This document shows positions 9,909 through 20,155 of a stretch of 64,000 bases of DNA, one piece after another. The notes beneath the pieces are model-generated. The model did no database searches, was not told the origin of the DNA, and saw only the letters and a program-made list of their open reading frames with translations. Both the position numbers and the translations under genes were made by a program. Source of the DNA: Urophycis tenuis (taxonomy: Eukaryota; Chordata; Actinopteri; Gadiformes; Phycidae); NCBI GenBank assembly GCA_036785325.1, contig JAXIVH010000001.1:21845455-21909454 (forward strand), in the 5' to 3' direction. Each line of letters begins with the position of its first letter. Position 1 is the first letter of the stretch.

Positions 9909-10818
9909 TAGGTTAAGGTTAGGGTAGATTTAGGGGTAGAGTTAGCAGTTAACCTTAACGTTAGGTTTGAAGTAAATGGGAGGGGTTGCGGTTAGGGTTA
10001 AGGTTAGGGCTGAGGTTAGGGTTAGGTATAAGGTTACGGTTAAGGGTTAAGGTTAGGGTTAAGGTTAGGGTTACGGTTAGGGCTAAGGTTAGGGCTAAGG
10101 TTAGAGTAAGGGTTAGGGTTAGCGTTACGGTTAGGGTAAGGTTAGGGTTAGGGTTAGAGGTTAGGGGTTAGGGGTTAGGGTTAAGATGAGGGCTGAGGTT
10201 AGGGTTAAGGTTAGGGCTGAGGTTAGGGTTAGGTTTAAGGTTAGGGATAAGGTTAGGGTTGGGGTTACGGCTGAGATTGGGGTTAAGGTTAGGGTTGAGG
10301 TTAGGGTTAGTGATATGGATAAGGTTAGGTTAAGTGTTAGGGCCAAGGTTAGGGTTAAGGTTATGGTTAAGATTAGGGTTAGGGCTAGAATTAGGGTTAG
10401 GGCTAAGGTTAGGGTTAGGGTTATGGCTGAGGTTAGGGTTAAGGTTAGGTTTGAGGTTAGGGTTAGTGTTAAGGTTAGGGCCAAGGTTAAGGTTAGGGTT
10501 AAGGTTAGGGTTAGGGCTAAGGTTAGGGTTAGGGTTATGGTTGAGGCTAGGGTTAGGGCTCAAGTTAGGGCAAAGGTTAGAGTTAGGGTTAGCGTTAGAG
10601 TTAGGGTAGGGTTAGTGTTGGAGGTTAGGGTAGGCTTAGGGTTAGAGTTAGAGTAGGGGTTAGGGTTAGAGTTAGAGTAGGGGTTAGGGTTAGTGTTAAG
10701 GCTAAGGTTAGGGGTTGAGGTTAGTGTTAAGATTAGGGCCAAGGTAAGGGTTAGTGTTAGGGTTGAGTTAGGGTTAGGGCTAAGGTTAGGCCTATGGTTA
10801 GGGTTGGGGTTGAGGTTA
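9909..10818 (+). repeat. Degenerate telomere-like (TTAGGG) array of the reference unit
   Basis: About 0.9 kb of 6-bp-periodic sequence made of TTAGGG and variants such as TTAAGG, TTAGGGC, TTACGG and TGAGG, with the G-rich strand on +. Runs of perfect TTAGGG rarely exceed three. There is longer internal order: a block beginning AAGGTTAGGGCTGAGG recurs about 200 bp apart, and a roughly 25-bp unit ending GTTAGAGTTAGAGTAGGGG is tandemly repeated near the 3' end with one to three copies in different units. Arrays in the other units are listed in their entries. All forward frames stay open because of the 6-bp period, so the apparent open frames are not genes. Confidence 0.92.
9951..9967. repeat. 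Head-to-head telomere-repeat palindrome at array start
   Basis: AACCTTAACGTTAGGTT places a C-strand repeat (CCTTAA) against a G-strand repeat (TTAGG) around the perfect palindrome TAACGTTA. It is the only place in the unit where the telomere-like repeat reverses direction. It recurs in every unit (first copy 960-976). Confidence 0.6.
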
Positions 10819-10934
10819 TCCCTAGGGTTAGAGTTAGAGCTAGAGATTGAGGAAGGTAGAGTCAAGGTGAGACAGTCTGTACGGACTGAACTCACCCCCG
10901 CCGGATCGGGCTAGTACACTCTATCTCCCCCAAC

Positions 10935-10954
10935 TCCCTCATTTCCATGAGGGA
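10935..10954. repeat. Perfect 8-bp inverted repeat (hairpin) in block C
   Basis: TCCCTCAT, a 4-nt loop TTCC, then ATGAGGGA. Slightly upstream CAGTC and GACTG also pair across a 6-nt loop (about 10871-10886). Both are conserved in the L units. Function is unknown. Confidence 0.5.
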
Positions 10955-11006
10955 AGACAGGGGAGAAGAGATGGGAGGAGTATATATATTTATTTTTTTT
11001 TTTTTT

Positions 11007-11140
11007 AGTAAATAAATACATCGAGAGACTCACAGCTGGAGTGGGTTTTAATCTTTGTATTCAAGGTTGTTCCTCCTCTTTTGATTCCTCGCTGGTGGTG
11101 CGTCGTCTCCACCTAGTGGTCGTTTTGTGAAGAAGAGTTA
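11007..11140 (+). repeat. Block C sub-repeat 1
   Basis: AT-rich lead, then ACTCACAGCTGGAGTGGG, a T-rich run, CTCTTTTGATTCCTCG and CTAGTGGTCGTTTTGTGAA. It is a diverged duplicate of 11311-11442, which has the same landmarks in the same order. On - it contains CCACTAGGTGGAGA (11106-11119), a CTCF-like core with 12 of 14 matches. U2 has one substitution in that motif (4771). Confidence 0.65.
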
Positions 11141-11230
11141 TAGAAATAGAAATAGAAATACTCTATTGTTCCCAGGTTGGGAAATTGCATTAATAGGTAA
11201 GTAATAATAATAATAATAGGTAATTGCAAT

Positions 11231-11457
11231 AGTTGGTAAGGTAATCTATATTTAATTTATTTATTTATATTTGTATATTTATTTAGTCTATTTATTTATT
11301 CATTTTTGTTTATTTATTTATTTAGATAAAGAGGATCACAGCTGGAGTGAGTTTTTAGTCTTTGTGTTAAAGGCTGGTTGCCTTCTTTTGATTCTTCAGT
11401 GGTGGTCCATCGCCTCCATCTAGTGGTCGTTTTGTGAATAACAGTTGGTAAGGTAAT
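11231..11457 (+). repeat. Block C sub-repeat 2 flanked by 15-bp direct repeats
   Basis: The direct repeat AGTTGGTAAGGTAAT flanks an AT-rich lead plus sub-repeat 2 at 11231-11245 and 11443-11457, the arrangement left by a retroposon or by a tandem duplication. The inner copy (11311-11442) carries TCACAGCTGGAGTGAG and ends CTAGTGGTCGTTTTGTGAA. On - it contains CCACTAGATGGAGG (11413-11426), matching the CTCF core pattern at 13 of 14 positions. The element class is not recognised. Confidence 0.55.
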
Positions 11458-11772
11458 ATAAATGGGTTGTGTAGAGAGCCCGTTCTTTTGATGGCCCTGG
11501 CTCGGTTAGGTTCGTTAGAGTTATCTCGATGAACCCCCCCACCTCATCCAACGACTCGGTAGTTGAATAGGGGATCAAAGGCAGTTGCACTCGCCAATAT
11601 CTAGTCATCCGCAGCTCTCTTTTCCCATATTACCAAGAATGAAGTAAAACGAAATGGTTATCTGTCTTGTTGTGATATAACCGCTGATTTGGAGATATAG
11701 ACTTGTTTTTCCTTTTCCCAAAGGTTTTCTTTGTTCCAAGATGGAGGTCAATCTAGTTTGATTGAAGGTACT

Positions 11773-13981
11773 TCCAATGCATTGGTATATTTACTTATTT
11801 GAATAAAGACGAGTCACAGCTGGAGTGAGACTTTTCTTTTCCATTTCTATTTTAGTATAAACGTGCTATCGAAATATTAGGACACGTCATCAGTAGTGGA
11901 CCCTGGGATCATAGGGTGTTTCTGGCCATTGTCACTATACACCCTCACCCAAGGGAGGCCCCCCCCGAGAGTGATCAATTCTCAAGGTGTGTCGTTTCCG
12001 AAATGGAATTGGTATTGGGTTTAAACTTTTTTAGGAGTGATCATTTGTTGAGGTAACGTCGAGGTAAGTAAAGGTAAGTAAAACACTTTTTAGGATACAT
12101 TGTTTTGGTTATGGAGAGGAGAGGGCACATACTTACCCCCTGACCAGCACAAACCAGTTGTTAACACCACTAGGTAGCCCTGGTTTGGCCAATCAGGGCC
12201 GGAGCTTGGTTCTTGTCCTCTGTTGGGTCCAGATGAACTAGCAGAAAACTGGGGTCACGAAGGACCGAGGCCAGCCGTGACAAAGCACTGCCTCCACGGT
12301 CCCCCAATGCAGCTATCCTCAGCGATGGGTGTCCAGACCTAGGAAAGACCAAGACCAGCCCCGACCAGCGGTGCCTTCCCAGTCGGTCCCAGGGTAGGAA
12401 AGGCCAAGGCCAGCCGCGACTAAGCACTGCCTCCCTGGCCCCTCCAGGACCCCATGCCGAACAGCCTGTTGATAACAATTCCTGTGCCCCATACACCGCG
12501 CGACTACAGAGATTGTGTAGGAAGTTGACCTTAGAGAAGACTCAATGGCTTACTTTCCTCACCCAAAACAACAATTTCTTGGGGTAGTCTATTCTCGCCG
12601 TAGGTACTTCGGTAATGGGTTTTTTTGTGAAAAGTTTTCCGGATGAAATGCATGCTGGGTAATTGTCTTCTTCCTCCAATATGTCAAGTGTAGGTTAAGG
12701 TTAGGGTAGATTTAGGGGTAGAGTTAGCAGTTAACCTTAACGTTAGGTTTGAAGTAAATGGGAGGGGTTGCGGTTAGGGTTAAGGTTAGGGCTGAGGTTA
12801 GGGTTAGGTATAAGGTTACGGTTAAGGGTTAAGGTTAGGGTTAAGGTTAGGGTTACGGTTAGGGCTAAGGTTAGGGCTAAGGTTAGAGTAAGGGTTAGGG
12901 TTAGCGTTACGGTTAGGGTAAGGTTAGGGTTAGGGTTAGAGGTTAGGGGTTAGGGGTTAGGGTTAAGATGAGGGCTGAGGTTAGGGTTAAGGTTAGGGCT
13001 GAGGTTAGGGTTAGGTTTAAGGTTAGGGATAAGGTTAGGGTTGGGGTTACGGCTGAGATTGGGGTTAAGGTTAGGGTTGAGGTTAGGGTTAGTGTTATGG
13101 ATAAGGTTAGGTTAAGTGTTAGGGCCAAGGTTAGGGTTAAGGTTATGGTTAAGATTAGGGTTAGGGCTAGAATTAGGGTTAGGGCTAAGGTTAGGGTTAG
13201 GGTTATGGCTGAGGTTAGGGTTAAGGTTAGGTTTGAGGTTAGGGTTAGTGTTAAGGTTAGGGCCAAGGTTAAGGTTAGGGTTAAGGTTAGGGTTAGGGCT
13301 AAGGTTAGGGTTAGGGTTATGGTTGAGGCTAGGGTTAGGGCTCAAGTTAGGGCAAAGGTTAGAGTTAGGGTTAGCGTTAGAGTTAGGGTAGGGTTAGTGT
13401 TGGAGGTTAGGGTAGGCTTAGGGTTAGAGTTAGAGTAGGGGTTAGGGTTAGAGTTAGAGTAGGGGTTAGGGTTAGTGTTAAGGCTAAGGTTAGGGGTTGA
13501 GGTTAGTGTTAAGATTAGGGCCAAGGTAAGGGTTAGTGTTAGGGTTGAGTTAGGGTTAGGGCTAAGGTTAGGCCTATGGTTAGGGTTGGGGTTGAGGTTA
13601 TCCCTAGGGTTAGAGTTAGAGCTAGAGATTGAGGAAGGTAGAGTCAAGGTGAGACAGTCTGTACGGACTGAACTCACCCCCGCCGGATCGGGCTAGTACA
13701 CTCTATCTCCCCCAACTCCCTCATTTCCATGAGGGAAGACAGGGGAGAAGAGATGGGAGGAGTATATATATTTAATATATTTTTTTTAGTAAATAAATAC
13801 ATCGAGAGACTCACAGCTGGAGTGGGTTTTAATCTTTGTATTCAAGGTTGTTCCTCCTCTTTTGATTCCTCGCTGGTGGTGCGTCGTCTCCACCTAGTGG
13901 TCGTTTTGTGAAGAAGAGTTATAGAAATAGAAATAGAAATACTCTATTGTTCCCAGGTTGGGAAATTGCATTAATAGGTAA

Positions 13982-14020
<39 letters not shown>

Positions 14021-14574
14021 GGTAATTGCAATAGTTGGTAAGGTAATCTATATTTAATTTATTTATTTATATTTGTATATTTATTTAGTCTATTTATTTA
14101 TTCATTTTTGTTTATTTATTTATTTAGATAAAGAGGATCACAGCTGGAGTGAGTTTTTAGTCTTTGTGTTAAAGGCTGGTTGCCTTCTTTTGATTCTTCA
14201 GTGGTGGTCCATCGCCTCCATCTAGTGGTCGTTTTGTGAATAACAGTTGGTAAGGTAATATAAATGGGTTGTGTAGAGAGCCCGTTCTTTCGATGGCCCT
14301 GGCTCGGTTAGGTTCGTTAGAGTTATCTCGATGACCCCCCCCACCTCATCCAACGACTCGGTAGTTGAATAGGGGATCAAAGGCAGTTGCACTCGCCAAT
14401 ATCTAGTCATCCGCAGCTCTCTTTTCCCATATTACCAAGAATGAAGTAAAACGAAATGGTTATCTGTCTTGTTGTGATATAACCGCTGATTTGGAGATAT
14501 AGACTTGTTTTTCCTTTTCCCAAAGGTTTTCTTTGTTCCAAGATGAAGGTCAATCTAGTTTGATTGAAGGTACT
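11773..14574 (+). repeat. Satellite unit U5 (L type)
   Basis: Array about 12691-13600. Nearly identical to U6: both have CACCACTAGG in block A, an eight-C run near 11959, GAGAGGGCAC instead of GAGGGGGCAC, and a long TAA microsatellite. They form a recent tandem duplicate pair. Confidence 0.93.
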
Positions 14575-16783
14575 TCCAATGCATTGGTATATTTACTTAT
14601 TTGAATAAAGACGAGTCACAGCTGGAGTGAGACTTTTCTTTTCCATTTCTATTTTAGTATAAACGTGCTATCGAAATATTAGGACACGTCATCAGTAGTG
14701 GACCCTGGGATCATAGGGTGTTTCTGGCCATTGTCACTATACACCCTCACCCAAGGGAGGCCCCCCCCGAGAGTGATCAATTCTCAAGGTGTGTCGTTTC
14801 CGAAATGGAATTGGTATTGGGTTTAAACTTTTTTAGGAGTGATCATTTGTTGAGGTAACGTCGAGGTAAGTAAAGGTAAGTAAAACACTTTTTAGGATAC
14901 ATTGTTTTGGTTATGGAGAGGAGAGGGCACATACTTACCCCCTGACCAGCACAAACCAGTTGTTAACACCACTAGGTAGCCCTGGTTTGGCCAATCAGGG
15001 CCGGAGCTTGGTTCTTGTCCTCTGTTGGGTCCAGATGAACTAGCAGAAAACTGGGGTCACGAAGGACCGAGGCCAGCCGTGACAAAGCACTGCCTCCACG
15101 GTCCCCCAATGCAGCTATCCTCAGCGATGGGTGTCCAGACCTAGGAAAGACCAAGACCAGCCCCGACCAGCGGTGCCTTCCCAGTCGGTCCCAGGGTAGG
15201 AAAGGCCAAGGCCAGCCGCGACTAAGCACTGCCTCCCTGGCCCCTCCAGGACCCCATGCCGAACAGCCTGTTGATAACAATTCCTGTGCCCCATACACCG
15301 CGCGACTACAGAGATTGTGTAGGAAGTTGACCTTAGAGAAGACTCAATGGCTTACTTTCCTCACCCAAAACAACAATTTCTTGGGGTAGTCTATTCTCGC
15401 CGTAGGTACTTCGGTAATGGGTTTTTTTGTGAAAAGTTTTCCGGATGAAATGCATGCTGGGTAATTGTCTTCTTCCTCCAATATGTCAAGTGTAGGTTAA
15501 GGTTAGGGTAGATTTAGGGGTAGAGTTAGCAGTTAACCTTAACGTTAGGTTTGAAGTAAATGGGAGGGGTTGCGGTTAGGGTTAAGGTTAGGGCTGAGGT
15601 TAGGGTTAGGTATAAGGTTACGGTTAAGGGTTAAGGTTAGGGTTAAGGTTAGGGTTACGGTTAGGGCTAAGGTTAGGGCTAAGGTTAGAGTAAGGGTTAG
15701 GGTTAGCGTTACGGTTAGGGTAAGGTTAGGGTTAGGGTTAGAGGTTAGGGGTTAGGGGTTAGGGTTAAGATGAGGGCTGAGGTTAGGGTTAAGGTTAGGG
15801 CTGAGGTTAGGGTTAGGTTTAAGGTTAGGGATAAGGTTAGGGTTGGGGTTACGGCTGAGATTGGGGTTAAGGTTAGGGTTGAGGTTAGGGTTAGTGTTAT
15901 GGATAAGGTTAGGTTAAGTGTTAGGGCCAAGGTTAGGGTTAAGGTTATGGTTAAGATTAGGGTTAGGGCTAGAATTAGGGTTAGGGCTAAGGTTAGGGTT
16001 AGGGTTATGGCTGAGGTTAGGGTTAAGGTTAGGTTTGAGGTTAGGGTTAGTGTTAAGGTTAGGGCCAAGGTTAAGGTTAGGGTTAAGGTTAGGGTTAGGG
16101 CTAAGGTTAGGGTTAGGGTTATGGTTGAGGCTAGGGTTAGGGCTCAAGTTAGGGCAAAGGTTAGAGTTAGGGTTAGCGTTAGAGTTAGGGTAGGGTTAGT
16201 GTTGGAGGTTAGGGTAGGCTTAGGGTTAGAGTTAGAGTAGGGGTTAGGGTTAGAGTTAGAGTAGGGGTTAGGGTTAGTGTTAAGGCTAAGGTTAGGGGTT
16301 GAGGTTAGTGTTAAGATTAGGGCCAAGGTAAGGGTTAGTGTTAGGGTTGAGTTAGGGTTAGGGCTAAGGTTAGGCCTATGGTTAGGGTTGGGGTTGAGGT
16401 TATCCCTAGGGTTAGAGTTAGAGCTAGAGATTGAGGAAGGTAGAGTCAAGGTGAGACAGTCTGTACGGACTGAACTCACCCCCGCCGGATCGGGCTAGTA
16501 CACTCTATCTCCCCCAACTCCCTCATTTCCATGAGGGAAGACAGGGGAGAAGAGATGGGAGGAGTATATATATTTAATATATTTTTTTTAGTAAATAAAT
16601 ACATCGAGAGACTCACAGCTGGAGTGGGTTTTAATCTTTGTATTCAAGGTTGTTCCTCCTCTTTTGATTCCTCGCTGGTGGTGCGTCGTCTCCACCTAGT
16701 GGTCGTTTTGTGAAGAAGAGTTATAGAAATAGAAATAGAAATACTCTATTGTTCCCAGGTTGGGAAATTGCATTAATAGGTAA

Positions 16784-16822
<39 letters not shown>

Positions 16823-17376
16823 GGTAATTGCAATAGTTGGTAAGGTAATCTATATTTAATTTATTTATTTATATTTGTATATTTATTTAGTCTATTTATT
16901 TATTCATTTTTGTTTATTTATTTATTTAGATAAAGAGGATCACAGCTGGAGTGAGTTTTTAGTCTTTGTGTTAAAGGCTGGTTGCCTTCTTTTGATTCTT
17001 CAGTGGTGGTCCATCGCCTCCATCTAGTGGTCGTTTTGTGAATAACAGTTGGTAAGGTAATATAAATGGGTTGTGTAGAGAGCCCGTTCTTTCGATGGCC
17101 CTGGCTCGGTTAGGTTCGTTAGAGTTATCTCGATGACCCCCCCCACCTCATCCAACGACTCGGTAGTTGAATAGGGGATCAAAGGCAGTTGCACTCGCCA
17201 ATATCTAGTCATCCGCAGCTCTCTTTTCCCATATTACCAAGAATGAAGTAAAACGAAATGGTTATCTGTCTTGTTGTGATATAACCGCTGATTTGGAGAT
17301 ATAGACTTGTTTTTCCTTTTCCCAAAGGTTTTCTTTGTTCCAAGATGAAGGTCAATCTAGTTTGATTGAAGGTACT
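14575..17376 (+). repeat. Satellite unit U6 (L type, sister of U5)
   Basis: Array about 15493-16402. Same length as U5 (2802 bp) and the same private variants, so U5 and U6 are the most recent complete duplication visible in the window. Confidence 0.93.
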
Positions 17377-20155
17377 TCCAATGCATTGGTATATTTACTT
17401 ATTTGAATAAAGACGAGTCACAGCTGGAGTGAGACTTTTCTTTTCCATTTCTATTTTAGTATAAACGTGCTATCGAAATATTAGGACACGTCATCAGTAG
17501 TGGACCCTGGGATCATAGGGTGTTTCTGGCCATTGTCACTATACACCCTCACCCAAGGGAGGCCCCCCCGAGAGTGATCAATTCTCAAGGTGTGTCGTTT
17601 CCGAAATGGAATTGGTATTGGGTTTAAGCTTTTTTAGGAGTGATCATTTGTTGAGGTAACGTCGAGGTAAGTAAAGGTAAGTAAAACACTTTTTAGGATA
17701 CATTGTTTTGGTTATGGAGAGGAGGGGGCACATACTTACCCCCTGACCAGCACAAACCAGTTGTTAACACCGCTAGGTAGCCCTGGTTTGGCCAATCAGG
17801 GCCGGAGCTTGGTTCTTGTCCTCTGTTGGGTCCAGATGAACTAGCAGAAAACTGGGGTCACGAAGGACCGAGGCCAGCCGTGACAAAGCACTGCCTCCAC
17901 GGTCCCCCAATGCAGCTATCCTCAGCGATATGTGTCCAGACCTAGGAAAGACCAAGACCAGCCCCGACCAGCGGTGCCTTCCCAGTCGGTCCCAGGGTAG
18001 GAAAGGCCAAGGCCAGCCGCGACTAAGCACTGCCTCCCTGGCCCCTCCAGGACCCCATGCCGAACAGCCTGTTAATAACAATTCCTGTGCCCCATACACC
18101 GCGCGACTACAGAGATTGTGTAGGGAGTTGACCTTAGAGAAGACTCAATGGCTTACTTTCCTCACCCAAAACAACAATTTCTTGGGGTAGTCTATTCTCG
18201 CCGTAGGTACTTCGGTAATGGGTTTTTTTGTGAAAAGTTTTCCGGATGAAATGCATGCTGGGTAATTGTCTTCTTCCTCCAATATGTCAAGTGTAGGTTA
18301 AGGTTAGGGTAGATTTAGGGGTAGAGTTAGCAGTTAACCTTAACGTTAGGTTTGAAGTAAATGGGAGGGGTTGCGGTTAGGGTTAAGGTTAGGGCTGAGG
18401 TTAGGGTTAGGTATAAGGTTACGGTTTAGGGTTAAGGTTAGGGTTAAGGTTAGGGTTACGGTTAGGGCTAAGGTTAGGGCTAAGGTTAGAGTAAGGGTTA
18501 GGGTTAGCGTTACGGTTAGGGTAAGGTTAGGGTTAGGGTTAGAGGTTAGGGGTTAGGGGTTAGGGTTAAGATGAGGGCTGAGGTTAGGGTTAAGGTTAGG
18601 GCTGAGGTTAGGGTTAGGTTTAAGGTTAGGGATAAGGTTAGGGTTGGCGTTACGGCTGAGATTGGGGTTAAGGTTAGGGTTGAGGTTAGGGTTAGTGTTA
18701 TGGATAAGGTTAGGTTAAGTGTTAGGGCCAAGGTTAGGGTTAAGGTTATGGTTAAGATTAGGGTTAGGGCTAGAATTAGGGTTAGGGCTAAGGTTAGGGT
18801 TAGGGTTATGGCTGAGGTTAGGGTTAAGGTTAGGTTTGAGGTTAGTGTTAAGGTTAGGGCCAAGGTTAGGGTTAGGGTTAAGGTTAGGGTTAGGGCTAAG
18901 GTTAGGGTTAGGGTTATGGTTGAGGCTAGGGTTAGGGCTCAAGTTAGGGCAAAGGTTAGAGTTAGGGTTAGCGTTAGAGTTAGGGTAGGGTTAGTGTTGG
19001 AGGTTAGGGTAGGCTTAGGGTTAGAGTTAGAGTAGGGGTTAGGGTTAGAGTTAGAGTAGGGGTTAGGGTTAGTGTTAAGGCTAAGGTTAGGGGTTGAGGT
19101 TAGTGTTAAGATTAGGGCTAAGGTAAGGGTTAGTGTTAGGGTTGAGTTAGGGTTAGGGCTAAGGTTAGGCCTATGGTTAGGGTTGGGGTTGAGGTTATCC
19201 CTAGGGTTAGAGTTAGAGCTAGAGATTGAGGAAGGTAGAGTCAAGGTGAGACAGTCTGTACGGACTGAACTCACCCCCGCCGGATCGGGCTAGTACACTC
19301 TATCTCCCCCAACTCCCTCATTTCCATGAGGGAAGACAGGGGAGAAGAGATGGGAGGAGTATATATATTTAATATATATTTTTTTAGTAAATAAATACAT
19401 CGAGAGACTCACAGCTGGAGTGGGTTTTAATCTTTGTATTCAAGGTTGTTCCTCCTCTTTTGATTCCTCGCTGGTGGTGCGTCGTCTCCACCTAGTGGTC
19501 GTTTTGTGAAGAAGAGTTATAGAAATAGAAATAGAAATACTCTATTGTTCCCAGGTTGGGAAATTGCATTAATAGGTAAGTAATAATAATAATAATAGGT
19601 AATTGCAATAGTTGGTAAGGTAATCTATATTTAATTTATTTATTTATATTTGTATATTTATTTAGTCTATTTATTTATTCATTTTTGTTTATTTATTTAT
19701 TTATTTAGATAAAGAGGATCACAGCTGGAGTGAGTTTTTAGTCTTTGTGTTAAAGGCTGGTTGCCTTCTTTTGATTCTTCAGTGGTGGTCCATCGCCTCC
19801 ATCTAGTGGTCGTTTTGTGAATAACAGTTGGTAAGGTAATATAAATGGGTTGTGTAGAGAGCCCGTTCTTTCGATGGCCCTGGCTCGGTTAGGTTCGTTA
19901 GAGTTATCTCGATGACCCCCCCCACCTCATCCAACGACTCGGTAGTTGAATAGGGGATCAAAGGCAGTTGCACTCGCCAATATCTAGTCATCCGCAGCTC
20001 TCTTTTCCCATATTACCAAGAATGAAGTAAAACGAAATGGTTATCTGTCTTGTTGTGATATAACCGCTGATTTGGAGATATAGACTTGTTTTTCCTTTTC
20101 CCAAAGGTTTTCTTTGTTCCAAGATGAAGGTCAATCTAGTTTGATTGAAGGTACT
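17377..20155 (+). repeat. Satellite unit U7 (L type)
   Basis: Array about 18294-19197. Shares the GATATGTGTCC variant with U3 and U8, but its array 3' half (GGTTGAGGCTAGGG, GGGCTCAAG) is of the U4-U6 kind. This mosaic suggests gene conversion or crossover inside the array. Confidence 0.93.

Larger units (their letters stand above)
10811..11508 (+). repeat. Block C, segment present only in long units
   Basis: This segment separates L from S units. In order it holds a GC-rich transition (about 10830-10960) with short inverted repeats, an AT-rich stretch, sub-repeat 1 (11007-11140), three copies of TAGAAA, a variable TAA microsatellite (about 11203-11218), an AT-rich stretch, sub-repeat 2 (11311-11442), and a tail reaching CTCGGTTAGG. 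In S units the array's GGTTGGG joins directly to TTCGTTAG at one identical junction with about 2 bp of shared G. L is therefore probably ancestral, and S arose by one deletion. Confidence 0.8.
8992..11772 (+). repeat. Satellite unit U4 (L type, used here as reference unit)
   Basis: Uninterrupted long unit of 2781 bp. Block A is 8992-9908, the telomere-like array 9909-10818, the long-only block C about 10811-11508, and the linker about 11509-11772. The sub-features below are given in this unit. They recur at the same offsets in the other units, and block C recurs in L units only. Confidence 0.95.

Noticed and set aside
11500..11530. Possible RNA polymerase III B box (GGTTCGTTAGAG)
   Set aside because: It lacks the GGTTCGANNCC end, and no A box or tRNA fold is seen upstream.
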